The notes: generated from the letters alone by a model not told the origin. Counted from the first letter of the stretch, positions 22,001 through 34,500 are shown. The stretch: 64,000 bases of DNA from Mesodorylaimus sp. YZB2_4 (GCA_030248295.1 JASANH010001724.1:682001-746000), one strand, 5' to 3'. Program-made: numbers and translations.

Positions 22001-22360
22001 TGACAGCGAAAAATTATCTTTTTTTTTCCAGAGACAGTTTACCGTTTGCCTGATGTACTCATGCAAGTGCCAGTTAAAGTGATCAATTACGACCTGTGCT
22101 CGACCAAGTTATACCCAGGAGAGATGTTCGCTCCCCAAATGTTTTGCGCTGGTCATCTGGAAGGTGGTCGTGATTCATGCCAGGGCGACTCAGGCGGTCC
22201 GCTTATATTCAAAACGGCAAAGGGTTGGACGTTACGAGGTGTGGTCAGTTTTGGCGAGGGGTGTGCTCGTGCTGGCAAACCTGGAATCTATGCGAATGTC
22301 TCAAATTACATACCTTGGATTCACGAAACCGCTGCCAAGTTGACTGCTGTGAAACCATAG
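19041..22360 (+). CDS. secreted trypsin-like serine protease with N-terminal Cys domain
   Basis: Five exons: 19041-19124, 19226-19760, 20047-20344, 20602-20858 and 22032-22360. They join in phases 0, 1, 2, 1 to give a 500-residue protein ending TAG. Residues 1-~24 form a signal peptide ([16 protein letters not shown]). Residues ~115-205 hold a domain with six Cys ([37 protein letters not shown]) of PAN/apple-like or related type. A Pro-rich linker follows ([13 protein letters not shown]). The S1 catalytic domain starts at the activation site PR|IIGG (I254) and has the triad His ~301 in TASHC, Asp ~348 in NNDIAIVKL and Ser ~445 in CQGDSGGP. Asp ~439 six residues before Ser predicts cleavage after Lys/Arg. 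A furin-like RSKR precedes the Cys domain. It is therefore a zymogen acting outside the cell, in digestion, clotting-like or immune cascades; substrate unknown. Intron 4 is swollen to 1,173 bp by SINEs. Confidence 0.94.
20935..21025 (+). repeat. tRNA-like SINE head in trypsin intron 4
   Basis: GGTGTAACTAGCACTTTGGG resembles a degraded A-box region and CGGGTTCGACTTCC a B box with T-loop, about 45 bp apart. No acceptor stem closes, so this is a retroposed fragment rather than a tRNA gene. Confidence 0.45.
21295..21728 (+). repeat. tRNA-derived SINE, family A, longest copy
   Basis: The tRNA-like head has GGTGCGGCGGTTCGGC and a well-formed T-arm CGGGGTTCAATCCCC. The body has GTGGGTGACTTACC, AGGTGCTCCGAGTGGAGAGA and AGTGGAGACACGCAG. 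The reverse copy at 49597-49930 shares head, body and tail, which defines the full length of about 430 bp. Confidence 0.8.
21745..21790. repeat. 18-bp near-perfect hairpin in intron 4
   Basis: GGCATCTCAATGGTTAGG pairs with CCTAACCATCGAGATGCC with one mismatch around a ten-base GC loop. The left arm also looks like a tRNA/SINE head (AATGGTTAGGGGC), so this may be two SINE heads meeting tail to tail. Confidence 0.6.
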
Positions 22361-22577
22361 CATGTGCTGCGTCGTGGATTGCACACGGGATGCCATAAGA
22401 GACTATACGCAGCAAGTGTCCGACACAAAACCAAGATCACAGCACCATGCCCATTTACTTCCCTAAACGCTTCGAAATCAGTCAGTGAATTTATCAACGG
22501 TACCGCCACCATCTTAAACCAAGAAAAAACATTTTAACCAATCCATCCTCCACATACTGCTCATGGATTTGCCTGGT

Positions 22578-23678
22578 CTACCCCACAGGTCTTAAAACTT
22601 CAGGCGGGACCAAGACATCATGAGGAAGGTATGTTCCATAATGTTCCTCAAAGGCACCTTGAGGCGAGGCTGGTTTTTGTGGATATCTTGGTCCAGACCC
22701 CGGAGCAAGACCTCTCTGATGCACCCTGGGAGCAGGCCTAGCAGCATCCCTGCCTCCCAAGTAATCAACTAACTCGAAAGGGGTCTCGTCATTCAACAGG
22801 AAGAACGTATCATTCTTATCCAGTGGCAGCACATCAGTCTTCACCAAAAGTGCTTTCTCCTTGGCTATGCGCGGCGCTCGAATAAAAATTTGTTGCTTCG
22901 GTTTGATGGCATGGGAGAAAGAAAAAATGGTCACCTTGTCCTCCAAATCGATGATCGAACCTGCAAGTATGGCTGAGGCGAATGGCATATCGGACGCGGT
23001 GTAGCGCAGTGCGTTTTCTCCATCGAGCAAGGTGTTTCGGTCGTTGACTGGCGAGTACTGCAGGAATCGGACAGGAGCTAGGCCCGAATCAGGACTGGCT
23101 TTGATCAAGGCGCAACGAACGCACTCATTGCTCGATGACACGTCCAAGCTGCGAAATCTGCCGCATGAGGGCAAACGTGGTGGTGGATCGTAATCGCAAT
23201 ATCCTCGAGTTTGCAGTTTACGCCCTCCACGTTCTACTTGCACTCCTGGAGGTCCTCTGGGTTCGGGCTCGCGCGCAGAGACCGCAACATTAAATTCGGC
23301 GCAAACAGCGTACCAGGCATTGTCGCGGATTTTCTGTTCAGCGATGTCGACCAGACGAACGAAGTCAGCTTCATTCTGATCGATTCCACAGTCTTTGTTC
23401 TCAACGGCTGAAATTCGACGTTGATCCAAGTCTTTTTCTTCGAGGACGACCTGGTCCAAGATCTCGGAATCTTCCATTCGGCCCAACATCACCTTTTTGG
23501 CATTTATGGGCAAAGCCAACGAGTGAGCACTGCCGTTGCCAGAGCTGCTCGCGCGGCACAAAGCGATGCGGCCTTGATCATAGTAGCATTGCGGCACCAC
23601 AGCTGAAGCGCTTGAACGAAGGAACCACCAGGCTTGAGCTGGGCCCAGGAAGAATAGCACAGCGAAATACAAGATCAT
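22578..23678 (-). CDS. secreted protein of unknown family, intronless
   Basis: The best start is ATG at 23678 (MILYFAVLFFLGPAQAWW), a clear signal peptide giving 366 residues. The frame opens 17 codons earlier, but those residues would bury the signal. The mature part has about nine Cys, an acidic middle (DSEILDQVVLEEKDLD), a Pro/Arg-rich segment (AREPEPRGPPGVQ, YDPPPRLPSCGRF), and a Pro/Gly-rich C-terminal region (RGLAPGSGPRYPQKPASP). No known domain is recognised. It ends 217 bp from the trypsin stop codon, so the two genes converge. No intron is required, unlike its neighbours. Codon usage looks like a real gene. Confidence 0.75.
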   Translation of the reverse strand: MILYFAVLFFLGPAQAWWFLRSSASAVVPQCYYDQGRIALCRASSSGNGSAHSLALPINAKKVMLGRMEDSEILDQVVLEEKDLDQRRISAVENKDCGIDQNEADFVRLVDIAEQKIRDNAWYAVCAEFNVAVSAREPEPRGPPGVQVERGGRKLQTRGYCDYDPPPRLPSCGRFRSLDVSSSNECVRCALIKASPDSGLAPVRFLQYSPVNDRNTLLDGENALRYTASDMPFASAILAGSIIDLEDKVTIFSFSHAIKPKQQIFIRAPRIAKEKALLVKTDVLPLDKNDTFFLLNDETPFELVDYLGGRDAARPAPRVHQRGLAPGSGPRYPQKPASPQGAFEEHYGTYLPHDVLVPPEVLRPVG

Positions 23679-24576
23679 GTTTTCACGGCAAGAGCAGACG
23701 AGAGAGTGAGAAGGCAGATTAGCGAACATAGACCTAGACTCAAACGATGCCAGTGACCTCTACTGTGAAAGGTCGGTATATTTCAACACCCGATGACTTT
23801 GCCTATGGCATACTGTAGGTGAATCTTGGCCAGCGTGAGATGGAGCGAGTAAATGTCCACCGTGAAGGTCAAAAAGCAATGCCCTCAATTTGTCATCTTT
23901 AGGAGTATGGTGATGTCGGCCATGACTTGTCACTAGCCAACCAGGTTCGACCTATGTTGGTGCGCTGGTCTGTTCTACGTGGCAATAAGTCACTTGCGGG
24001 CAAACGAGAGATTGGTGACCTTGCCCTGGTCACTGAATTCGGATGCAAGGTCTTTGACTCGCCGACATTTGACCAGTCCAAATCTTTCGCTTTAAACTTG
24101 CCCCTCCGTTTTCTCGCTGTGGAGCAGCTCATTTTCGCGAGCTATATAATTGCGGAAAGAAAGAAAAAAGCAAAAAGCTCTAAAAGACTTGAAAAATTTG
24201 TTTTTTTTAAAACAAATTTTGCTTCTCTGTATCGACAATTTCGCATGGAAGGAACTCACGATCCGAGAAATGCATGGAAAATGTGAAAGGCGCAGTCTAG
24301 CTACACTCGCAGAATTCAATGAGCGTATCGAGAAAAACATGCTTGCACCAGAGCCTGCATCGTTTTCCATGTCTCCTCATTCAAAATTGACTGAAAACCA
24401 TGTTTCCGGCTGTGGCATGACTTCAGGACGCAATAATTGGCATACAGCCGTTACAGCGACTGGCGTTTTGGCGCTGTTCTATTTGTCGGTTCTATTTAGC
24501 TATTTTGGCGCCAATCACCTCAGCGCCGTATGCTTTTGGCGCAATTCGTTACTGCTGCTCTATCAAGCGCTAAAAA
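23679..24576. other. intergenic, no gene recognised
   Basis: Upstream region of the unknown secreted gene. Overlapping ORFs on both strands around 23900-24630 have no recognisable motif. Confidence 0.35.
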
Positions 24577-25239
24577 GTGTCCGGATCGTAATGTGCCCGG
24601 CGGACGCATTACGACGGGGTCACCCCCTGTCGTAAGAAGTCCGGGGTCATCGAAATGTGTCCTTGCTAAATTAGGGATAACAAACGAAGGACACGCCAGA
24701 AGCCTCACAGAAAAGGTCGAATTATAAAAGCATAAAGGCATTGCCAAATTGCACTGAACCTAGAATGAGTACTGATTACTGACTTTATTTACTAATCAAA
24801 TATCTGTACTGATAAGTTGTGATACATCGCCCCGTTTGACGAGCTCCTCATTTGAGAGGTTTGACATTTTAAAAACAAGAATACTGCAACACTAGAACGC
24901 TGAGGTTTTTCTTATTTTTGTACAATGTGGTAGAGCGCAGAATATGCTGCGGCAAAGTGTGAACTAGTAGTACTGATTATTTAGAGGCATATACTCCTAT
25001 ATCAATTACTTCTGATCTGATTGCTGATTATTTATAAGTGTAACCTGTATTAAACAGACGGATGGATTTGGAAACGCGGGACAAGCTACAGTAAGTACAG
25101 TGTAGTGACGTAACTACTGTAGATAGACATAACCCATAAAAAGCTTGGAAAAGGCAAATCGTGTTGTCATGGAGGTGAAACAACGTCTATTATTGGTCGG
25201 ACACATTACGAAAACCCCGGACACATTACGTGATGACAC
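24577..25239. mobile_element. inverted-repeat element with GTAATGTGTCCGG blocks (663 bp)
   Basis: The left end GTGTCCGGATCGTAATGTG is inverted relative to the right end CACATTACGTGATGACAC. Further copies of the CATTACG/CGTAATG and GTCCGG strings occur near 24604-24660 and 25200-25225. The interior is AT-rich without a transposase. No clean target duplication is seen. Confidence 0.65.
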
Positions 25240-26985
25240 CGGCCGACTGAGCGTCTCGTGTTTTAGCGATCCTGTTTTTTGGGCGCAATGCTTTTGACAA
25301 GTTGGGGTGTTTCGTGTGGATGCGCCAATATTTTGGACGGCTTCTGCGGTGGCGGTTCCAGCGCTTGGCTTGCCTTCTTTCTTGTCTTGCCGTCGAAGAC
25401 ATGCGTGACCGAATCAAGTACTGTGCGTCAGTTGTTAGAACTATTTGTTCCTAAACCCATTCAATGTTGCAAGTTGTACTGTACATGCTTGTACTTGCAC
25501 AAACTGACCCGACAATAGTGCGATTATTTATCATTTTGAGCCTTGATGGATTGAAAACACGCCATGGGCGATGTGAAACGTTCAAAGCAGATACAGTAGC
25601 AACTCCGTGCCAGCCAAATTCTGAACCGAGCTATCGATCCACTAATTTTCGCGCCGGTCTGATTCCTAGGAAGGCTTGACCGATCGGAAATGGACTGGGA
25701 TGTTTGCGGACTCATATGCAATTTGCAGGCCCTGTATGATTGATTTTAATTTTGTCTCGTACGAATATAATCACCTTCTCTAAACTCTTTACTATCCCCC
25801 TATTACCCATGTCTCTAATTTCTAATGTACAGGTAACCGCCGCATTTGAAAATCTTGTCTTACTGTATTGTTTGAAGACTTTCCTCTTTCCCGAAGACGA
25901 TGATGAGTCCAATAATAAACACAGAGTGAACGAATATCTGCGTGGTCACTTCGTTAAAAACATTGATTACAAGCATGATTGAAGAACGATAAGGCTTTAG
26001 TGGCTGACTACAAAGTTAGCAGCATTTACACTCGACATTGCTGCGTCTTTCACAATAGCGACACGGCTGAAGACTGGTTGACATGCAGAAGAGAGAAGAG
26101 CTTGGTTTTGCGCTGTATGATAAAAATTTCTGATCAAGGCGCCGAAATTTCATATCGCCAAATAAAGGAACAGCCAAATCGCTTGACGCTGCATGAGCCG
26201 ACGCCAAATCCTTACGCGCTCAATATACATGGTGCTATTTTGGCGGACGCCAAATCAGTGCAGCCAGAATGAATGGCGCCAGAACGGCAAAAGTCAGATT
26301 GGCTGTGAACCCAATCTCATCCACTTCCCCAGTGCACACTTTCAAATTTGCGAGTTCAATTTTAAATTTGCGTCTTCTGAAAAACAGCGAAATGCTCTAT
26401 TGCAAGGTGACTGCGCAAGTAAGCTTTGGTTTATCACGTCACCAAACTTGGTATGCGCAGTCTAGGATTGAAGGAAGATCTTACATTTAAGATGCAAATA
26501 TCTGCTACTTGGTGTATGCGATCTTTAAAGACCAAACACCAACGTCAATGCAGCAGTTCACATTTATTTTTTCCAACCCCCTCATCCAGACGTTCCTTGT
26601 CAGAAATGCACCTTCCTACAATAACACCCAATCAACACTACAAACACGACCTGCTGAGCAGCTAACGAGACTACGATTCGACCACTAATCCTTGTACCCG
26701 CGTCAAAAGCAACCAAATATTTCAAACTCAAAACAACGAGTATATGCACATGTTGTGTAAAGCAGCAGCGGAACTCACCAACTGGGAATGTGGGTATAAA
26801 AAATAACCATCTTCACACACTCCACAGGAAAGCGAACTGTCATTGCTTCATCCAAGGCATGCTGAACCACGCGTACGGGTTTCAAAAAATTAAATTCGTA
26901 ACAAAAGTGTGGGAGAGCGCTTCCCGCCAAAGATTACAAAAAGCCCCAATAGACCCGTAAATGGCACAGAAGGGAACTGGCGTGG
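25240..26985. other. intergenic, no gene recognised
   Basis: Only short unrelated ORFs of 60-97 codons are present. It ends at the stop codon of the ZP-domain gene. Confidence 0.4.
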
Positions 26986-29900
26986 CTATGCTGGCAGCAG
27001 CGGGCACACGTTGGGTGTCGAGACTGGTGTGGTTCCTGCTGTGGAATCTTGATCCTCCAACCTTCGATTGGCATTCAAATATCGTCGAGGTTCTGAACAG
27101 AAACGTGAATGTAGTGCATGAAAGTGTAGCAACTGGAGAAGACTACAAGAGAGACCAAGGTATTAGGACTTACCAGAAGAGAGTGCACAGAGGTCCCTGA
27201 ACAGCCTGCATTAACATTTGGCACCACCCAAAAAGTGTGCTGGACAGTATCCTACTTTGTGGCATACACTAATCTCAGTATCTATGGTACATGGCATAAG
27301 GACAGAAATTATGTTTACGAACCTGTTAGATTATGCACATACCACATGGCCGCCATGAACAACAGCCCGACAACGAAGGACGTGATGGCAATGCCGATCA
27401 CGACGCCAAGTGAGACGCCAGACACGACTGTTGGCTCTGACTGTTGCTGTTTCTCTCTTGTCACTGTTGGAAGCCTCTCCAGAACGGGACACGGTGGACA
27501 TGGCGTCCAGTGATCTAAAAGTAGCAAGTTGGAATATACAGCAAATTCATATTAATTTTGGTCAGATACGTACAATAAAGTTAAGCCATCGGCGGGAGTT
27601 GAACCCACGCAAGGCCAACGGTTCAGCCACCATATAATAGAAACACGACTGCTTACCCTGCGCAGGTTTGTTGTACGGACGCAACAGTCCCGACGCAACG
27701 TGCGTATTGGACGACTGACCAATCAGCAGTGGTCTTGGACTCGATTCGGTCCTATGAGTACATTCGCTGCTTCCAGGGCACTGAAAAGATCGCGCCTTTG
27801 ACATCTGGAATCACAAAAAGACGTCTTGCTTACCTTTTCATAGCCCTCTACTTCTCTCGATCCGCGCATCGAGCACATTCTCACTGTGCATTGCAAGTAC
27901 ATCGAAGGAGTGTCAAAATAAATCTGTTCGAGCTCGAAACTGAATCGACTGAAACGACCGAAGGGCAGAGATCTGAGATGATAGAGTGTCACTGATTTGA
28001 GGAGTGGACACCTGCAAAGAAGAAACCAGTGACGGCCAGAATAGCCCGACGGGGTGACCCATGAATGCCTTTGATGGCTGATGACCACCCAGTCCAACCA
28101 GTCATAATCACAGCTTGTCTGGCAGCAGTGGATAGTAGAACTTCGTAGAAAAGTAGAACAGGACTTCGACTAGTGAGAAGAGCCATACCACTCACCCATT
28201 TTGTATCAAATAATGAGGGGATTCAGGATGAGGCTCTGAGTGTTCACTAAAATAACAATCGATGATATGCGCTTTCAAATCCATGTCGTATACATCTGAA
28301 ATAGATACAAAATCTTATAAGCAATCAGGTGAAACACAATTTTAAATAATCTACCTGGTGATAATTGCACTTGGCCAAACAGTCTTTGGCCAACGGCTAT
28401 CCTGTACGGGTAAGTGATTTTCTTATCTTGGCTCTGATTACTTGTCCATTGTCTCTCGAATAATGACAAGACGAATGTTTGATTCAAGGAGGATTGTTGG
28501 GTCTGAAAGAAATGAGGTGAAGCTCACGGAAGCTCAAAAGGCTTTGTTTGAGCTCGTGTCTGACAGGAAGCAAATGAACCGGCTCAGGCTACATCCCTAC
28601 CAGCATCCCATGACCAGTGTTCGGGTGACGAATTATCACGCAAGGATAAGACACTTATCAATCGTAAGACCCTCTAATACTTTAGATCAGATCAGTTCAT
28701 CCGCCCGTCCTGTTATGGCACCCTCACACCAGGCCCTCACCACGTTGCAATCCACTGCAACAGCCGCACCCGCTACGACAAGCCACCATAATAGCGCCAT
28801 AACAATTTCCGAAGTCACACCAACAAAGACAAGTAATAATACCAAACAAGGACGGGCACCACCGGCTCTATTTATGCCAACCAACGAACTGGTAGCCTTC
28901 AATGCCAGACTGGCATTTATCGTTAGCACCGCAAAAAGGCGTCGAGTCGAGACTAAACACACGTATCGTTTGGCCGTGAGAAAACATCTGCTTGATTTTA
29001 AAAAGCCAAGCAAAACCAAGGCTGCCAGTGAGCCAAGACTGTGAAAAATGACTGCTAAGGTATCAATTCGAGTCAACGTGACTTTATCGCAGGAACCAGC
29101 AAGACGATAGTCAACTTGGTCATTACTACCAGACGCGTCTGTCGTCTGTGGAGGCGCGGTGGCTGACAAAGTGACCCCGTTTTCTTCAGACGGCAATAAA
29201 AACTTACTGCCAGCCGCGAGCTTGTCCAGACAGACGAGATTGAAGCTGATACGAGTAAAAGACCCAAAAACTATAAACTAGGCCATCAAAGACAGACACA
29301 AGGAAACCACCTACATGACTGCAGCTGAGAGATATCGCCAGTCTGAGGAGTTAACATGGTTAAGGAAGTCAGATGTTCTGTAGCAGCTGAGAGCAAGCAG
29401 TGAACACGAACGTGCAATGATGCGATGGCGTGGAGATAACGTGCTGTGGTGGATTGCAACATGGTGCGGGCATGGTGTGAGGGGTGTCATAACAGGGCGG
29501 CTAGCTGACTTGATCTAATCTAAAGTATTTGAAGATGTGCTCACGATTGATAAGGGTCTTATCCTTGCAACATCAAACATAGGCTGAACAGTCCTTCAGG
29601 GCAGTCTGGTGAACCACTGTCTGGTCGTGTGCACCCTCACAAGGCCCCCACCACCACATTGTACCTGCTGATCTCCAAGCGGCGCAGGAACTTCGCTTTC
29701 ATCAGTCGATTTCACCAAATTTCTGTTTTCTAAAGCACAAGTGACATTGACGATGAAATCTGTGTCTTGAGATTCTGCAGCCCCAGTGACGTAGGGTTTT
29801 TTGCGTCCTCGCACAATCACCTGAAAAATCATTAAAAAGGTGAATTGCATGTTTTATTCCGAGTGAAAGCAGATGGATTTTATAAGCCTCTTTCGGGCAC

Positions 29901-31540
29901 GCAATTCTTCAACCAGAGTAACTTGGATATTGCTGTTCTAATTGCCCATATGCAACAGTAAACAATATTGAATGTTATTTTTAGTCGACCAAGCCTCATG
30001 GAGCCCTGCCACCTGCCCTAGATTGCATCGGCTGAGAATATGGCAGGTAATGCCGTGGATAGCTTTGCACCGTAAGCACAGTATGCTGCCTCATGAGCAG
30101 AAGTTTTCAACAAAGACAAAGTTACGTCAACGGTACCTACTGTGAGCTACGCTATGTCCCGCACGAGGAACTGAAGACACGGTGCCCGATTTGGGCACAC
30201 TTGTCAGCTACTGTAAGCCTGGTGTTCTACAAAAATTAGAAGCCAACGGTCTCAAAAACAAAAGTCTCATAAAAACACGTTTATTCTTTTATGATGGACT
30301 TCGAAAAGCCGAGTCAGCTTTTCCAAAAAGATGCCGTAAATTTAAACTTTAAATTCGGCGGGAAAATTTAAGTATGCTAATACTCCGCCCCTCAGCATCC
30401 AGACCTTGCCTATCTCACATGCCGTCACAGAAAAGTTGATAGTGCTTGTCAGAGTAGACGATAAATTTATGGATTATCTTACCTGGTTCTCAACAAACCC
30501 AAGCGAGTGCTCTCCACTGGCGCTCGTCGTTGTGACCAGATGTGATAGGCAAAGATTGTACATGGTTGCTAAAACGTAGTGAGTTGAATTGCTTGCTTTC
30601 GCCGTAGCTCGACAGCTTGGATCATTGGAATCGCCAAATCTGATCTAAAAAAAGGGTTGGTGGTACACATGACGATGGCTCCATCAAAATCCAGGCTGCA
30701 ATAGCCCTTGGCTTAGTCAATATCTGGCTGTTTCACTTCACTGTACGGATTTGGGGGATGTTCCAGTTGCTGGTATGAGTGTACTGTGAACTGCAAAGTT
30801 CATGCGGCTGATTGTGACCAAGAAGAGCAGGATTGCGTTGACTGATGAATCAACAGGTTATAAGCGTAAAAAAATGGCATTGTGCTCCCATTTTGGGTGC
30901 CTAAATAAGAGATATAGGTCGTGCTAACAAGTCAGTACCTGATCTGCGGACGTAATTTCAATATTTGCACCCAAAATTTCTCTATCCACGGCTACGACCA
31001 TAAATCCAGAATTGCAGGCGACTCGTATCGATGAGGCAAGAATTTGTGCCGGGGAGTCAATAGGAGTGACTGCACCGTTCGATGCAATCGGCTCAGCCGC
31101 ATCTAGATTCCTCATTCTCAAATTCTCGCTCTGCTCAAATACCGCCGGTCGATCAAATGGTGATCGTTCCAAAAGTGCAGGCCAATTTCGACGATCTTGA
31201 CTAGAGGATGGATGTTGACTAAGGAAACTTTTAAATTCTTGAGGATGGCTGCTATTGTTGGCTAAAATGGGAGTGCGACTCTTAGAAACAACCGCGGCAC
31301 TTCAAAGTGTGCACAGCCCCGCCCTTTGCACACAAGGCAACATCAAATGTAACACATCTTGCTACTCAAGGCTTGCATTTTGAAAACACATTCCCTCAGC
31401 CTACCTGTGTCATCCGGTGACACCCCACTCACGTCCGTATTTGGAATAGCCGCGATGACTTGTAGCAAAACCAACAGAGTGAATGTCCATTGCGAAAACA
31501 GATCGTTCAATAAAAATCCATAAATTGCCGAACAAGCCAT
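26986..31540 (-). CDS. ZP-domain (zona pellucida/cuticlin-like) type I membrane protein
   Basis: Eleven exons on the minus strand: 31540-31405, 31261-30939, 30644-30483, 29820-29665, 28433-28355, 28295-28196, 28011-27834, 27804-27657, 27514-27323, 27196-27174 and 27132-26986. All phases agree, giving 547 residues. A signal peptide (TFTLLVLLQVIAAIP) is followed by a ~75-residue linker. The ZP domain (~124-395) shows SSIRVACNSGF, DPSCRATAKAS, SHLVTTTSASGEHS, FIVNVTCALENR, YDMDLKAHIIDC, LIQNGCPLLKS, FSRFSFELEQIYF and LQCTVRMC. A membrane segment (~462-485, VSLGVVIGIAITSFVVGLLF) precedes a ~60-residue tail. ZP domains polymerise into extracellular matrices such as cuticle alae, egg coats or lumen linings. 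Exon 10 is only 23 nt; if skipped and exon 9 read through, the protein ends HNLTGS six residues after the membrane segment. The exon 5 start is the weakest call: an acceptor at 28455 would add seven in-frame residues. Confidence 0.87.
27590..27640 (-). repeat. tRNA-like fragment in ZP intron 8
   Basis: On the minus strand GGTTGG-like sequence and CGTGGGTTCAACTCCCG form a B box and T-arm, and GGTGGCTGAACCGTTGGCC resembles a degraded D-arm region. It is probably a SINE head within the 142-bp intron. Confidence 0.4.
28676..29529. mobile_element. element with ~90-bp inverted repeats in ZP intron 4
   Basis: The left arm (28676-28765) begins AATACTTTAGATCAGATCA and the right arm (29441-29529) is its inverse, ending TCTAATCTAAAGTATT. 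The arms share CCTGTTATG, CCTCACACCA and GTTGCAATCCAC. They lie 675 bp apart. A 200-codon plus-strand ORF (28442-29044) crosses the left arm and an antisense 169-codon ORF mirrors it. I recognise neither and suspect a transposon remnant. Confidence 0.65.
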
Positions 31541-34500
31541 GTTAATGTGTTCAGAGGGGAAAATAGAAAATATGATATTATGGCTTGTCTGGTAGCGAAA
31601 CAGTGGTAGAGGACCTGAAAATGTATTTTGGATAAACTCAGAACCATGTCATTCCCTTCCCACGCACCCCACTCTTCAGACTATGCAATGCTGAGGAGAA
31701 CAATTGGGACTCATTCTTCAATCAGAAGCCTCCGGCAAAAAATCCCAGGAAAACTATCTTTTTTGCCTCGTCGAATTCCCGCAGGGAACAAGAGTCATGG
31801 CTAGTTTACCTCTTCCCCCCCCCCCCCCCCCAACAGGGCATAAAAAAGGAAGATTAATAAAATATCGTGAGTTTTCTCGGGTGTCTATAAAATGAGTAAG
31901 ATAAATTCCAGTCAGGCACGAGGCAGGCAGTTGCTGAACTGCTTCTTGTGTCAGCACTCATTGCAACACAAGGCGCATCTAGGCTAGATTCGAGGTCGGA
32001 CCTAAGAAGGAACCAATCAATGGCCATCTAACTAGGAAGGAAATTCGATTCCTCAAATATCTACTCGTACTTTGCCGAGGCGCACGAGATGTTCTCTTCC
32101 CTCCGACCACCTATTACAAACTGCCGAAAAAGGCTCAGGTCACAAATCGAATAAACGAGGCCTAAGCTGCACTGACTACCGAATCGACAATTCCAGGACT
32201 GCTAACCCAAACAGTCCGGCTTGGTCGAAACAGTAGACAAAACAGTGAGTGCGCAGGCCTGTAGCTCGGACGATGCCCGTATTAGGGCACCTAAGCTGAA
32301 AAAAGAGAGGAACAAGGCGCCGGGTGGTTATAAACGGGAAGAGAGCCTGTGAAAAGGACATCTCTATGGACGCATCAAATGCTACCCGCCTCTTTCGAGT
32401 AGGATTCGAACAAAAGGGCGAACCGACCAAAAATAGTCGATATGAGAAATGAACAAGAAAGGGGGCTCAGACCTAGTCAAAGGGAGGAGGAGAAATGAAA
32501 ATGGACTCGATACGTAATGGGAATAAGATTGGATTCAAACAGCTAGCATCACGCACGCCGCCGTGCAAAGTCCACTAAAACGAGGTGAGCGTGTCAGATT
32601 GTGCGCCGACAAGCCAGACAAGCCTATCAGAGGCGTATAAGCCCAGGTTTGGACCATTCTAGGCGACAATCCATTCACATCCATCCTGCTCGATACTATT
32701 TCCATGGCCTGATCTAATATGACAGGCATTTAATTAGCTTATGCATATGAAAATGAGGTGTCTCTTCCTTCAGCATTCAGCTAAAAGAAGTGTCCACAAA
32801 AAAATGTTCAAGGACAATTATTTGCAAGATTAAAAAAATTGCATTGTTTTGAATTTTCGTCTCAGAAGTTTTTATGCTGGTTTCAATTAAAACTTGACAG
32901 AAGTTTTTCAACTAGATTCAAAAACGTTGTGACACTTTAATGGAAAAACCGAAAAGTGGAAGGACAGTGTTTCCCCAGGCGTAGCCGATATTCGAGCCTC
33001 ACTTAATGACCTCAATAAAGCCCCTTAGATACAAAGACGCGTCTTGACGTCGAAGTCGGACGCGGCTGGCACAAAAAAATGAACTACGCTCAGCCGAAAC
33101 GCAACACATTAATCACAAGGCAAAAAAGACTTTGAACTTCAGCCGACTTCTTTACTCGTACACACATTTTTCTATTCAACAACGTTTCGTTTCTCTATCG
33201 CAAAAACTAGGGACTTCCCGTGCGGGCTTACGTGCAAATAATTGGACCTCGAGCAACGGGAGACGAGGTACGGGGGTTTGACCAGGAGCCACCAAGAAAG
33301 GTAGGCAGTGCCTGCAGCTAGGTCATCAGGGCGAGAGCATCAGGCCAAAAATGAACCTGCAGAGAGATGAAAAAACTGAAATCAAATCCTATCTGCTAGC
33401 GAAAGATCGTTGAAGTTGCGGATAAGAGATTCATGCACAGAACAGGGCAGACAGCATCCTCGAGTGCTTGAAGGTGTAGGTACCCCAACTGGAACACAAG
33501 CACGCAAATGATAGCCATTATGAGACCAGCCTCTCCCTCAGCTCAACTGTCTCTCAAGCTAGGTCCCGATTTCCGAAATCATCCAAGTACATCCAAGTCC
33601 AATGTTGCCCAGCCGAGTATCAACGCCGCCAATTCACCCTTTGACAGCATCTTTGGCTCGAAATGGGCGTTTCTTCACACCGACTCGTCTCCCCAGCCCC
33701 AACGTATTTGACACAAAAAATAGCAATCTCGTTTGACGGCCGGCAATTTTCTTCTTTCATCAGTCAATGCCGTTCGTGCCCGCGCGCCTTAGAAAAATGT
33801 ATCTTTCATTGGCCAGGAACCGACTGGCACTTACTGCCTCCGCCAGCTCCCATCTCGCGCCACGGTTACTGGCGCCGCAACCTCGTAAACGAAAGGTTTT
33901 TCGAATTTAGAAACGCTGTCTCTTTTTCTTAAAAAAAAAACTAAAAAATTGATACATCGTAGACCGCGTTCCCCGCATGCCCGATTTGGCTAGGCACATT
34001 CTTTTTCGACTTTACGGAGATGACACGACGTTAACTCACGTCAAAATCTAGTCCACATTTCAAAATGAACGAGAAGTTACCAACAGAGGTGGTCAGAATT
34101 TTCAAGGTCTTCGAAATTTTTTATGGTTGTGCAAGAGGAAAGGCGATAAGCGTCAAGAGCAGACGCCAGATGGCTACTCACCTTGTACACCAGCACCTGC
34201 GAACAAGGGGCTAGAATTCCCAAATGCACAAATGCTGTACCTTTGACCAAATTTAAAGGACTTACAAAAAAGGCAGGCGCCGTCTGGCCGATTGGAACAA
34301 TGATTCAAGTGCGTTGCCTTATGAGAAGGAATTGGACCAAAGTGGAAAGTTAAGGCAGGTGCGCACTCTCTCAAACACCATTGACAGCTAGATGCACAAA
34401 CAATAAAAAAACTGGCACAAAGCGTGCATAATAAAAATAGGTCCCACTAAAATAGATCAGTATACAAAGACTAGGAAATTCTCTAGTTTTTTGGTTTTAT

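Noticed and set aside
28687..29196. Hydrophobic 169-codon minus-strand ORF resembling a membrane protein
   Set aside because: It mirrors a plus-strand ORF and crosses one arm of an inverted-repeat element; hydrophobicity follows from antisense codon bias.
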